Assembly (NCBI RefSeq): GCF_024437735.1 | Contig: NZ_JANFQO010000007.1 | Location: 62,001 to 126,000 of the forward strand | DNA: 64,000 nt | DNA from: Tahibacter harae | GTDB lineage: Bacteria > Pseudomonadota > Gammaproteobacteria > Xanthomonadales > Rhodanobacteraceae | Direction of reading: 5' to 3' | Part shown: positions 30,330 through 38,280 of the stretch, one piece after another | Layout: each line of letters opens with the position of its first letter | Position numbering within the stretch: the first letter of the stretch is position 1 | Made by a program: the position numbers and the translations under genes | Notes under the pieces: model-generated | Databases searched by the model: none | What the model was told of the DNA's origin: nothing | The model's input: the letters and a program-made list of their open reading frames with translations, nothing else

Positions 30330-31019
30330 TCAGTCGACCGAGAACGTCTGCAGGCCGACGGGCACCAGGTTGCAGCCGGTGCCGGCGATGTTCAGGTCGT
30401 AGGTACCTGTCGCGGCGTTGAAGCCATCGACGATGACGAAGTACTGGGTACCGGCCGTGGCGTTGAAGGTGACAGTCTCGGTGATATTGGCGCCGCCGTT
30501 GTCATCCATGGTGATGCACTGCCCGTCGGCCAGCGACGGCAGCGCCGTGCAGGCGGCGCCCGGAGCGGCCAGCACGTACAGGGCAAGATCCCAGCCCGTC
30601 GCGCCGGTGGGATCGGCGGTGACGGTGACGCTGCAATCCTGGTCGGTCACCACGCCGTAGGCCCGGTCGAGCGCGGCACCGGTGCCGCCGAACAGAGTCT
30701 GTCCGGTACCGCAGACCGTGGCGATGTCGTAATCGTTGGTGGCGCCGACCGTGGTCGAGGAAATGGTGAAGGGATTGACCGGCGACGGGCTCGCCGCCGT
30801 GCACACGTCGCCCTCGACCGGGCCGCGGGTCGCTGCCCAGCCGGCGCTGACGGCTGCATATTCCGCGGCGAGCGCCTTGTCCAGTTCGCTGCGTTCTGCC
30901 GCTGAGGCTGTGGGATAGCGCTCTTTGTAGCTGTTCAGGTCGACAGCATTCTGGGCCAGGGCCGCAGCAGCCGGCAGCAGCGCGAACGTCGTGGCCAGGG
31001 CCAAGTTCTTCAGGATCAT
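30330..31019 (-). CDS. Secreted pre-peptidase C-terminal (PPC)-like protein with PVGL..F.VD tail
   Basis: The start is ATG 31019 with GGAG twelve bases upstream. The 229-residue product has a signal peptide (ILKNLALATTFALLPAAAALA-QN), a helical 40-residue stretch (YPTASAAERSELDKALAAEY), and then a beta-sandwich domain with ITETVTFNATAGTQYFVIVDGF...GTYDLNI, the closing motif of bacterial pre-peptidase C-terminal domains. Cysteines are paired in the body. The final VPVGLQTFSVD matches the tail of two other secreted proteins here. It is a single unit with a hairpin after it. The substrate is unknown. Confidence 0.8.
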   Translation of the reverse strand: MILKNLALATTFALLPAAAALAQNAVDLNSYKERYPTASAAERSELDKALAAEYAAVSAGWAATRGPVEGDVCTAASPSPVNPFTISSTTVGATNDYDIATVCGTGQTLFGGTGAALDRAYGVVTDQDCSVTVTADPTGATGWDLALYVLAAPGAACTALPSLADGQCITMDDNGGANITETVTFNATAGTQYFVIVDGFNAATGTYDLNIAGTGCNLVPVGLQTFSVD

Positions 31020-31249
31020 GAGCAAGTCTCCGCAGGGCAGACAGCAGGGACGCACGCGACGGTACCGCGCCGGGGTCGCTGCCGGTCGGATGGACTGATG
31101 GATGAGACGGGATCATCGCCTCCCCCAGAGGCGAAGCCCGACACTCGCTCAAGCCCGGGCAGGCGTCAAGTACCCGCCCCGCCATGCGCGCAGGGTGCCG
31201 GCGCCGCCGGGCGGGCGGCGCCAGGTCTGTTGCAGGTCACGCAAACCGC

Positions 31250-31570
31250 TCAACCGCAGTAGGCGCGGACGATCTTGTTGGTGGCGGGATCGGTTTCTAT
31301 GGTCACGCGCTCCTGGCGGAAGTCCAGGGTGACCGGGCTGTTGGGGGTGATCTGGCGCACGATGGTCGATCCGGTGAGTTTCCTGGCCTGCTCGTCCGTC
31401 ACGCGGTCCTTGCCGACCAGCGCGTCGGCAGCGTCGCGGTTGCACACGGCCTGCGGCTGCGCCGCGCCGTTTTCCGCCGCCGGCCGTTTCGATTCCGCCT
31501 GGCAGGCCGCCAGCAGCAGCGGGACCAGCAGTACAGCGGTGAAAGCCGGCAATTTGCGTCCAGGGTTCAT
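31250..31570 (-). CDS. I78-family peptidase-inhibitor lipoprotein
   Basis: The 106-residue product starts at ATG 31570, preceded by [25 protein letters not shown] contains a lipobox with lipidation predicted at Cys23. The mature 80 residues match the potato-inhibitor-I78 family as found in bacteria: CNRDAADALVGKDRVT, LTGSTIVRQITPNSPVTLDFRQERVTIETD and a C-terminal VRAYCG. Such proteins inhibit serine proteases; in bacteria they may protect the envelope from the cell's own or external proteases. Two cysteines flank the domain. It stands alone downstream of a region with no gene. Confidence 0.85.
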   Translation of the reverse strand: MNPGRKLPAFTAVLLVPLLLAACQAESKRPAAENGAAQPQAVCNRDAADALVGKDRVTDEQARKLTGSTIVRQITPNSPVTLDFRQERVTIETDPATNKIVRAYCG

Positions 31571-31776
31571 GGCGATGCTCTCCTTGATCGGTGACCGCGA
31601 TCCGCGCGATATGCGTGCGACGTTCGGCGCGTGCCAGCTTACTGCCGTCCTGCCAACCGTGGCGAGGCGCACAGGCTGGAACGACGCGACACCGGCGCAA
31701 GCGGAAACGCCCTGCCCGCTCAGCCGCCGGCGCAGAACCGGAGAGCCCGCCTGAAACCAAGGAAAAAAATGGATAT

Positions 31777-32577
31777 TCAGCCTATGCGCAGCGGCGGCGG
31801 ATAGACGCGGCCGCTGCGCAGCGGCCGGAAGCATTCGCCGTCGCGGTAGAACGTTTCGTCGGCCGTGGCCGCATGCCAGCCCGCCACGCCGGAGATCGGC
31901 AGCGCGCGCAGTTCCTGCGGATCGTTCAGCGCGGCGCCGGCGGCAATCGCAGCGGCAACCGCGGCGGCGGCATCGCCGCCGCCGGCAGGATCGAACACGG
32001 CCAGGGCCTTGCCGGTAATCAGCTTGCCCGGCGCCAGCGCCATCTCCAGCAGCGCATGGCCGAACACCTGGGCGCCGATGCGGCCGTCCAGCCAGGCCTG
32101 GCGCGAACGCCAGAACAGGCCGTGCCAGTCGTGCGCATCCCACAGCGCCAGCAGGGCCGCGTCGCGCAGCACCACGATGACGCCGCCTTCGTCGAAGTGG
32201 GTCAGCGCGCACTGGGCGCGGCTGCGCTGCTTGTCGCCCATGCGCGCGATCTCGGCCACTTGGCGCGCATTCAGCGCCTGCTTGATGGCGGGGAAGCGGC
32301 GCCATACCAGGGCGTTGAAAAAGTCATGCCAGTTTTCAGCGCGCGTGGCGATCTCGCCGCGCGCATGGATGCGCGATTCATAATGCAGGCCGTCGGCCAG
32401 CAATTGCGGCGTCTGTTCGACGAAGCGCCAGCCGGCGTCCCAGCCGGCATTGAGTTCGTCGATGGCCGGAAACTGCGGCGACTGCAGCCACTGCGCATGC
32501 TCGGACCACAGCGACAGCGGCGGCCGGGCCAGTACCGCGGGATCCAGCTGCGCGCGGGCGGGCGCGATGAAACGCAT
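31777..32577 (-). CDS. DUF3025 domain-containing protein
   Basis: The 266-residue cytoplasmic product carries the DUF3025 signature: NWHDFFNALVWRRFPAIKQALNARQVAE in its middle and RSRAQCALTHFDEGGVIVV after it. HARGEIATRAENWHDFF is the most conserved stretch. The family has no known reaction; the acidic and basic residues in NWHDFFN and CALTHFDE suggest enzymatic use but this is not shown. It lies 12 bp downstream of rimO and is probably in its transcript, which is its usual neighbourhood only in some xanthomonads as far as I know. Confidence 0.8.
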   Translation of the reverse strand: MRFIAPARAQLDPAVLARPPLSLWSEHAQWLQSPQFPAIDELNAGWDAGWRFVEQTPQLLADGLHYESRIHARGEIATRAENWHDFFNALVWRRFPAIKQALNARQVAEIARMGDKQRSRAQCALTHFDEGGVIVVLRDAALLALWDAHDWHGLFWRSRQAWLDGRIGAQVFGHALLEMALAPGKLITGKALAVFDPAGGGDAAAAVAAAIAAGAALNDPQELRALPISGVAGWHAATADETFYRDGECFRPLRSGRVYPPPLRIG

Positions 32578-32589
32578 GGGCCGGCGCGG

Positions 32590-33909
32590 TCAGCCCGGCA
32601 GGCGGGCGAACAGGTCGTGCTGGTCGGCGTTGATCACTTCGACTTCGGCGAACTGGCCCGGGCGCAGCTTCTGGCCGTTGTCGACATGCACCACGCCGTC
32701 GATCTCCGGCGCATCCGCGGCGGAGCGGGCGACCGCGCCGTCGGCGTCGACGCTGTCCACCAGCACGGTGATGCGGCGGCCGATCTTCTCGCCCAGGCGC
32801 ACGCTGCTGATCTCGGCCTGCACTTCCATGAAGCGTTCCAGGCGTTCTTCCTTGATCTCGTCGGGCACCGGATCCGGCAGATCGTTGGCCTTGGCCCCTT
32901 CCACCGGCGAATAGGCGAAGGCGCCGACGCGGTCGAGCTGGGCTTCGCGCAGGAAATCCAGCAGTTCCTCGAATTCTTCCTCGGTTTCGCCGGGGAAACC
33001 GACGATGAAGGTGCTGCGTATGGTCAGCTCCGGGCAGATCGCGCGCCACTTCTTTACCCGCGCCAGCACCTTGTCCACGGCGCCGGGGCGCTTCATCAGC
33101 TTCAGGATGCGCGGGCTGGCGTGCTGGAAGGGGATGTCCAGGTAAGGCAGCAGTTTGCCTTCGGCCATCAGCGGCACGACTTCGTCCACATGGGGATACG
33201 GATAGACGTAGTGCAGGCGCGTCCACACCTTGAGTTCGGCCAGGCCTTCGCACAGCTCGGTCATGCGCGTGCGGTAGGACTTGCCGCGCCATTCGCGCTC
33301 GGCGTATTTCATGTCCACGCCGTAGGCGCTGGTGTCCTGGGAGATGACCAGCAGTTCGCGCACGCCGCCCTTGACCAGCTTTTCCGCTTCCTGCAGCACC
33401 TGATCCACCGGCCGCGACACCAGATCGCCGCGCATGGACGGGATGATGCAGAACGAGCAGCGGTGATTGCAGCCCTCGGAAATCTTCAGATAGGCGTAGT
33501 GCTTGGGCGTGAGCTTGAGGCCCTGCGGCGGCACCAGGTCGAGGAAGGGATCGTGCTTGGGCGGCAGCTGGGCATGCACCGCGTTCATGACGCTGGTGTA
33601 GTCCTGCGGGCCGGAGATGGACAGCACATCCGGGTGGGCCTGGCGGATCACGTCGGCCTTGGCGCCCAGGCAGCCGGTGACGATGACCTTGCCGTTCTCG
33701 GCCAGGGCTTCGCCGATGGCGTCCAGCGATTCCTCCACCGCCGCGTCGATGAAGCCGCAGGTATTGACCACGACCACGTCGGCGTCGTCGTAGGTCGGGA
33801 CTATGTCGTAGCCTTCCACCCGCAGCTGGGTCAGGATGCGCTCGGAATCGACCAGCGCCTTGGGACAGCCTAGGCTGACGAAGCCGACCTTGGGATTCTG
33901 GCGGGACAT
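32590..33909 (-). CDS. rimO: Ribosomal protein S12 methylthiotransferase RimO
   Basis: RimO adds a methylthio group to Asp88 of ribosomal protein S12. The 439-residue product has the UPF0004 N-terminal domain with three cysteines ([30 protein letters not shown]), the radical-SAM motif CNHRCSFC (Cys triplet that binds a 4Fe-4S cluster), and a C-terminal TRAM domain (about 370-439; [14 protein letters not shown]). RimO-specific signatures such as [18 protein letters not shown] are present. All cluster-binding cysteines are in place. Confidence 0.96.
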   Translation of the reverse strand: MSRQNPKVGFVSLGCPKALVDSERILTQLRVEGYDIVPTYDDADVVVVNTCGFIDAAVEESLDAIGEALAENGKVIVTGCLGAKADVIRQAHPDVLSISGPQDYTSVMNAVHAQLPPKHDPFLDLVPPQGLKLTPKHYAYLKISEGCNHRCSFCIIPSMRGDLVSRPVDQVLQEAEKLVKGGVRELLVISQDTSAYGVDMKYAEREWRGKSYRTRMTELCEGLAELKVWTRLHYVYPYPHVDEVVPLMAEGKLLPYLDIPFQHASPRILKLMKRPGAVDKVLARVKKWRAICPELTIRSTFIVGFPGETEEEFEELLDFLREAQLDRVGAFAYSPVEGAKANDLPDPVPDEIKEERLERFMEVQAEISSVRLGEKIGRRITVLVDSVDADGAVARSAADAPEIDGVVHVDNGQKLRPGQFAEVEVINADQHDLFARLPG

Positions 33910-34138
33910 GGCGGAACTCGGCTGAAAGGCAAGCCGGCCATTGTACGGAGCCCGGCCGCCGGCGTCGAACCGCCGCCGCGCCGTACGGCGCTGCCGGCGG
34001 ACCGCAACGGCGGCGAAAGTAAATGCAACAGACGTGTAATTTGTTTACGCAACCGTCATGACGCCGCCCGCCGGGCTCGGGTTAGCATTGACCAGCTCCC
34101 GTATGGGGCGGGGGCTTGGTCAAGGACGCTTTTGCGCA

Positions 34139-36253
34139 ATGCCGACCGGCCTGTCATTTCCTCTGCTGCGCCGGCGCGCCCTGACGGTCATGGCCACCGC
34201 CTTGCTGGTCTGCGGCTTCGGCAGCACCGGCCGCCTGTACGCCGACGATCTTTCCCCGGCCATGGCCGGCCAGCTGGCCGCCTCGGCCCAGGCCATCGCC
34301 GTGCGCCTGGGCAGCGTCTGGCACAGCACCGACCAGCTGGCCGGCCCGCTGCTGGGCCCGCTGGGCCGCATGCACCTGGCCCGCCAGGTCGGTCTGCTGG
34401 AACAGTCGCTCGGCGCCAGCCGCCAGGCCGGCGAGGCCTGGAAAGCCGTGGCCGCGCACGCCCGCCGCCTCAACGACACGCCCCATCTGATCGAGGCGCT
34501 GGACCGCAGCGTAGCCCTGGCCCTGGCCCGCGGCGATTACGACGATGCCTCCGCCCTGGCCAGCGAGCTGCTGGAACGCGCCCGCCGCCTGGGCCTGATG
34601 CGCGCCCACGCCGCGGCCGAGGGCTATCTCGGCGTGGTGGCGCGGCGCCGCGGCAACCTGGAACAGGCGCGCCAGCACCAGGAAACCGCCCTGGCCCTGC
34701 GCCGCAGCCAGGGCGACCGCGCCGGCGAGGCCCAGGTGCTGATGAATCTCGGCACCGTGCACCGCGACCTGGGCGATTTCGCCCGCGCGCTGGAACTGCA
34801 GATCGCCGCGCTGGAACTGCGCCGCACCCTGGGCAGCCGGGAAAAGCTGGACCTGTCCTACCGCAACATCGCCCTGCTCTACCGCGAGATCGAGGACACG
34901 GAACAGGCCAAGGCCAATTTCGAGGCCGCCCTGGCCTCCTCCGAAGCGAATCTGGATCCCCAGTCCATGGCCGGCGCCCTGGGCAGCTACGCCAGTTTCA
35001 GCAACGACATCGGCGACGCCGCCGCGGCCCTGACCATGGCCGAGCAGGCCCGCGCCATCGACGCCAGCATCGGCAACCGGCCCTATGTCGGCCTGGAAAA
35101 CGTCGAGATCGGCCGCGCCCTGATCCGCCTGGGCCGCGACGAGGAAGCGCGCGCCGTGCTGGAACAGGCCCTGGCCACCGGGCGCGAACTCAAGCACCGC
35201 GAGATCACCGGCGGCGCCCTGCTCTACCTGGGCCGCATCGCCCTGCGCGCCGGCGACGAGCCGCTGGCCACGCGCCACCTGGACGAAGCCATACAGCTGC
35301 TCGCCGAAGCCGGCCTGAAATCGCCGCTGAGCGAAGCCTTCGCCGCGCGCGAGGAAATCGCCCTGGCCAGCGGCCAGCTCGCCGCCGCAGTGGATTTCGC
35401 CCACCGCCGCGCCGCCCTGCGCGAAGAACTGCTGGGCACCCGCGCCGGCCGCCAGCTGGCGGCACTGAAATCGCGCTACGAGCGCGCCGACGCCGAGCAG
35501 CGCATCCGCCTGCTCAGCCTCACCAACGAACTGCAGAGCCTGCGCCTGAACCAGCAGGCCCTGCTGCGCAATTTCGGCGTGGGCGCCGCGGCGGTATTGG
35601 GCGTGCTGTTGTTGCTGCTGCTGCGCCGCTACCGCGCCAGCCACCGCCTCAACCGCGAACTGCAATCCAAGAACGCGGAGATCAGCGCCCACGAGGCGCG
35701 CCTGGAAGCGGCCAACGCCAAGCTCAGCACCTATGCGGCCGAGCTGTACCAGGCCGCCATCACCGATCCGCTGACCGGCGCCTACAACCGCGGCCACCTG
35801 CTGCGGCAGATGGAGGAAAACCTGCGCCATGCGCAGAGCGCCGGCCAGGACCTGTCGGTGCTGCTGATCGACTTCGATCACTTCAAGGCCATCAACGACG
35901 AGCACGGCCACCAGTTCGGCGACCGCGTGCTGGCCGGCGGCATACAGATCGTGCGCCAGTGGCTGGAGCCGGGCGACCTCGTCGGCCGCTATGGCGGCGA
36001 GGAATTCGTGGTGCTGATGCCCGGCCGCGACGCCGCGGCCGCGGCACCCATCGCCGAGCGCCTGCGCGACAAGGTCGCCCAGGGGCTGACCGCGCTGGCC
36101 CAGTCGCGCCGCGCGCTGACCATCAGCATAGGCCTGGCCAGTCTGCGCGCCAGCGGCGCCGCCACGCTGGAAGACCTGCTCGGCGCCGCCGATGTGGCGG
36201 TGTACCGCGCCAAGGCCCAGGGCCGCAACCGCGTGGTGCCCTACGCAGCGTAG
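34139..36253 (+). CDS. TPR-containing diguanylate cyclase (GGDEF) with one membrane helix
   Basis: The 704-residue product starts at ATG 34139 (alternatives 34058 and 34103 add residues without a signal; AAGGA is 14 bases upstream). An N-terminal signal (RRALTVMATALLVCGFG) exports a long TPR region (about 70-460; LMNLGTVHRDLGDFARALELQIAALELR is a clear unit). A membrane helix at about 477-500 (GVGAAAVLGVLLLLLL) precedes a coiled coil and a GGDEF domain (about 541-704: ITDPLTGAYNRGHL, the active site RYGGEEFVV near residue 619). The inhibitory RxxD site is replaced by EPGD. This is a predicted sensor making c-di-GMP in response to a periplasmic signal. Confidence 0.88.
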   Translation: MPTGLSFPLLRRRALTVMATALLVCGFGSTGRLYADDLSPAMAGQLAASAQAIAVRLGSVWHSTDQLAGPLLGPLGRMHLARQVGLLEQSLGASRQAGEAWKAVAAHARRLNDTPHLIEALDRSVALALARGDYDDASALASELLERARRLGLMRAHAAAEGYLGVVARRRGNLEQARQHQETALALRRSQGDRAGEAQVLMNLGTVHRDLGDFARALELQIAALELRRTLGSREKLDLSYRNIALLYREIEDTEQAKANFEAALASSEANLDPQSMAGALGSYASFSNDIGDAAAALTMAEQARAIDASIGNRPYVGLENVEIGRALIRLGRDEEARAVLEQALATGRELKHREITGGALLYLGRIALRAGDEPLATRHLDEAIQLLAEAGLKSPLSEAFAAREEIALASGQLAAAVDFAHRRAALREELLGTRAGRQLAALKSRYERADAEQRIRLLSLTNELQSLRLNQQALLRNFGVGAAAVLGVLLLLLLRRYRASHRLNRELQSKNAEISAHEARLEAANAKLSTYAAELYQAAITDPLTGAYNRGHLLRQMEENLRHAQSAGQDLSVLLIDFDHFKAINDEHGHQFGDRVLAGGIQIVRQWLEPGDLVGRYGGEEFVVLMPGRDAAAAAPIAERLRDKVAQGLTALAQSRRALTISIGLASLRASGAATLEDLLGAADVAVYRAKAQGRNRVVPYAA

Positions 36254-36406
36254 CGGCGGCGATTACGCCGGTCCGCCCGCGCCGGTCCAGCCTCGGGATG
36301 CCCGCCGGCGGCCGCTGTCGCCCGCACACACCTTTCGCACGGCCGAGCTGCTAACGTCGCCGGCGTGATTTCGCAGCGAGCAGCCGATGCGGAGGTCGGC
36401 AGACGC

Positions 36407-37081
36407 ATGAGCCAGTACATCAACATTCCCACCGCCGGCATGCACTGCATCAGCGCCTACCGCGCCGATCCGGCCGGTACACCCCGCGGCGGTATCGTGG
36501 TGATGCAGGAAATCTTCGGCGTGAACGCGCATATCCGCCGCGTCGTCGACAGCTATGCCGAGGCCGGCTACGTGGCCATAGCGCCGGCCATCTTCGACTA
36601 CGTGGAAAGCGGCGTGGAACTGGACTACGACGAGGCCGGTGTCGCCCGCGGCCGCGCCCTGGCCGCGGAAGTCGGCTTTGAACGCGCGGTCGAGGCCGTG
36701 GCCAGCGCCGCCCAGGCCATCGCCTCGGCCGGCCGCAAGGGCGTGGTCGGCTATTGCTGGGGCGGCACGGTCGCCTTTCTCTGCAACACCCGGCTGGCGC
36801 TGCCGGCGGTGGTCTACTACGGCGGGCGCAGCGTGCCCTTTCTGCACGAAAAGGCCCAGGCGCCGCTGCTGTTCCACTTCGGCGAACGCGACCCCATCAT
36901 TCCCGCCGCCGACCGCGAAAAACATTACGCCGCCCAGCCCCAGGCCACGTTCCACGTCTACCCGGCCGGGCACGGCTTCAACTGCGACATGCGCGGCGAC
37001 TACGACGCGCAGGCCGCCGCGCTGGCGCGCACGCGCAGCCTGGAATTCTTCGCCCGGGAGCTGGGCGGGGAAGCCGCATGA
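36407..37081 (+). CDS. Dienelactone hydrolase family protein
   Basis: The 224-residue cytoplasmic alpha/beta-hydrolase starts at ATG 36407 (GGAGG upstream). The catalytic triad is visible: nucleophile Cys in GVVGYCWGGTVAF, Asp in FGERDPIIP, and His in YPAGHGFNCD. GGIVVMQEIFGVNAHIRRVVD is the conserved N-terminal stretch. Such enzymes cleave lactones and related esters; the physiological substrate is not known. It heads a tightly coupled unit with the HIT protein and pxpB (overlap ATGA at 37078). Confidence 0.88.
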   Translation: MSQYINIPTAGMHCISAYRADPAGTPRGGIVVMQEIFGVNAHIRRVVDSYAEAGYVAIAPAIFDYVESGVELDYDEAGVARGRALAAEVGFERAVEAVASAAQAIASAGRKGVVGYCWGGTVAFLCNTRLALPAVVYYGGRSVPFLHEKAQAPLLFHFGERDPIIPAADREKHYAAQPQATFHVYPAGHGFNCDMRGDYDAQAAALARTRSLEFFARELGGEAA

Positions 37082-37512
37082 GCGCCGCCGACACCGCGTT
37101 TGCGCTGGATCCGCGCCTGGCCGCCGACTGCATCGTCGTCGGCGAGCTGGGCCTCTCGCGCGTGCTGCTGATGGACGACCTGCGCTTTCCCTGGCTGATC
37201 CTGGTGCCGCGCATCGCCGGACTGCGCGAGCTGGTGGAATTGGCGCGCGAGCAGCAGCACGAGCTGCTGGACGAGATCAACCGCGTCGCCCATGTGCTGC
37301 ATGCGATCGCCCATCCGGACAAGATGAACATAGCCACGCTGGGCAATGTGGTCGCCCAGCTGCATGTGCACGTGATCGCGCGCCACGTGGGCGACGCGGC
37401 CTGGCCGCGGCCGGTCTGGGGTGTGGGCGAACGCATCGCGCATACCGCGGCCGAGCGCGAGCGCGTACTCGGCCTGCTGCGCGCCGGCCTGGCCCTGCCG
37501 CGGCTGGAATGA
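37078..37512 (+). CDS. HIT-family protein (histidine triad-like hydrolase)
   Basis: The 144-residue product has the HIT layout: PRIAGLRELVEL, HAIAHPDKMNIATLGN and, in place of the strict H-x-H-x-H triad, QLHVHVIARHVGDAAW. It keeps the first two histidines, as in the HIT branch with the LHxHVIAR...D..WP pattern. HIT proteins hydrolyse nucleotide derivatives. It overlaps the hydrolase before it (ATGA) and pxpB after it (ATGA), so the three genes are translated together. A specific substrate cannot be assigned. Confidence 0.85.
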   Translation: MSAADTAFALDPRLAADCIVVGELGLSRVLLMDDLRFPWLILVPRIAGLRELVELAREQQHELLDEINRVAHVLHAIAHPDKMNIATLGNVVAQLHVHVIARHVGDAAWPRPVWGVGERIAHTAAERERVLGLLRAGLALPRLE

Positions 37513-38243
37513 ACGCCGCGCCGCGCGCCGAGGCGCTGGGCGACAGCGCCGTGCTGCTGCATTTCGGCGAAGCCATCGACGCGGCGGTCAATGCCCGCGT
37601 CCACGCCGCGGCGCGACATATCGCGGCGCTGCAGCTGCCGGGCATCGTCGAGCTGGTGCCGGCCTATGCCAGCCTGGCGGTGCAGCTGGATCCGGCCTGC
37701 TGGAGCGGCGGCGCGCCCGCGCCGGCGCAGCGCTGCGCCGCGGCGCTGCTCGACGCGCTGGCGGCCGCGCCGGAAGCACGAGGATCATTTTCCACAACAA
37801 TAGAAATTCCCGTCTGCTACGGCGCAGGGTTCGGCCCCGACCTCGACGCCGCCGCCGCGCGCTGCGGCCTGGCCGTGCCGGAACTGGCCGCCCTGCATGC
37901 AGCGGCCGACTACCGCGTCGCCCTGCTCGGCTTCGCGCCGGGTTTTCCGTATCTGCTGGGACTGGATCCGCGCCTGCACCTGCCGCGGCTGGCCACGCCG
38001 CGCACGCGCGTGCCGGCCGGCTCGGTCGCCATCGGCGGCGCCCAGACCGGCATCTACCCGCGCGAACTGCCCGGCGGCTGGAACCTGATCGGCCGCACGC
38101 CGCTGCGCCTGTTCGATGCCGCACGTACGCCGCCCAACCGCATCGCCGCGGGCATGCGCCTGCGTTTCCGCGCGATCACGGCGGAGGAATTCCGCGCGCT
38201 GCAAGCCGAAGAGGACAAGGCGGCCGCGGACAGCACCGCGTAG
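37509..38243 (+). CDS. pxpB: 5-oxoprolinase subunit PxpB (KipI/YbgJ-like)
   Basis: PxpB and PxpC with PxpA convert 5-oxoproline (pyroglutamate) to glutamate with ATP. The 244-residue product has the AHS1/KipI allophanate-hydrolase-like fold, with the cyclophilin-like core: EIPVCYGAGFGPDLDAAAARCGL, YRVALLGFAPGFPYLLGLD, and PRLATPRTRVPAGSVAIGGAQTGIYP. These are the standard KipI signatures. In most genomes pxpB is followed directly by pxpC; here pxpC is about 5 kb away (43305) across two unrelated genes. It is coupled to the HIT gene upstream (ATGA). Confidence 0.92.
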   Translation: MNAAPRAEALGDSAVLLHFGEAIDAAVNARVHAAARHIAALQLPGIVELVPAYASLAVQLDPACWSGGAPAPAQRCAAALLDALAAAPEARGSFSTTIEIPVCYGAGFGPDLDAAAARCGLAVPELAALHAAADYRVALLGFAPGFPYLLGLDPRLHLPRLATPRTRVPAGSVAIGGAQTGIYPRELPGGWNLIGRTPLRLFDAARTPPNRIAAGMRLRFRAITAEEFRALQAEEDKAAADSTA

Positions 38244-38247
38244 CAGC

Positions 38248-38275
38248 GGCAGGGCCGCGCCGCCGCGGCCCTGCC
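38248..38275. terminator. Strong hairpin between convergent pxpB and kinase genes
   Basis: GGCAGGGCCGC (38248-38258), 6-base loop, GCGGCCCTGCC (38265-38275): an 11-bp perfect stem filling nearly all of the 37-bp gap between the stop codons of the two convergent genes. No T-tract on either strand, so it is a bidirectional hairpin that may hinder readthrough. Confidence 0.6.
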
Positions 38276-38280
38276 CGCAC

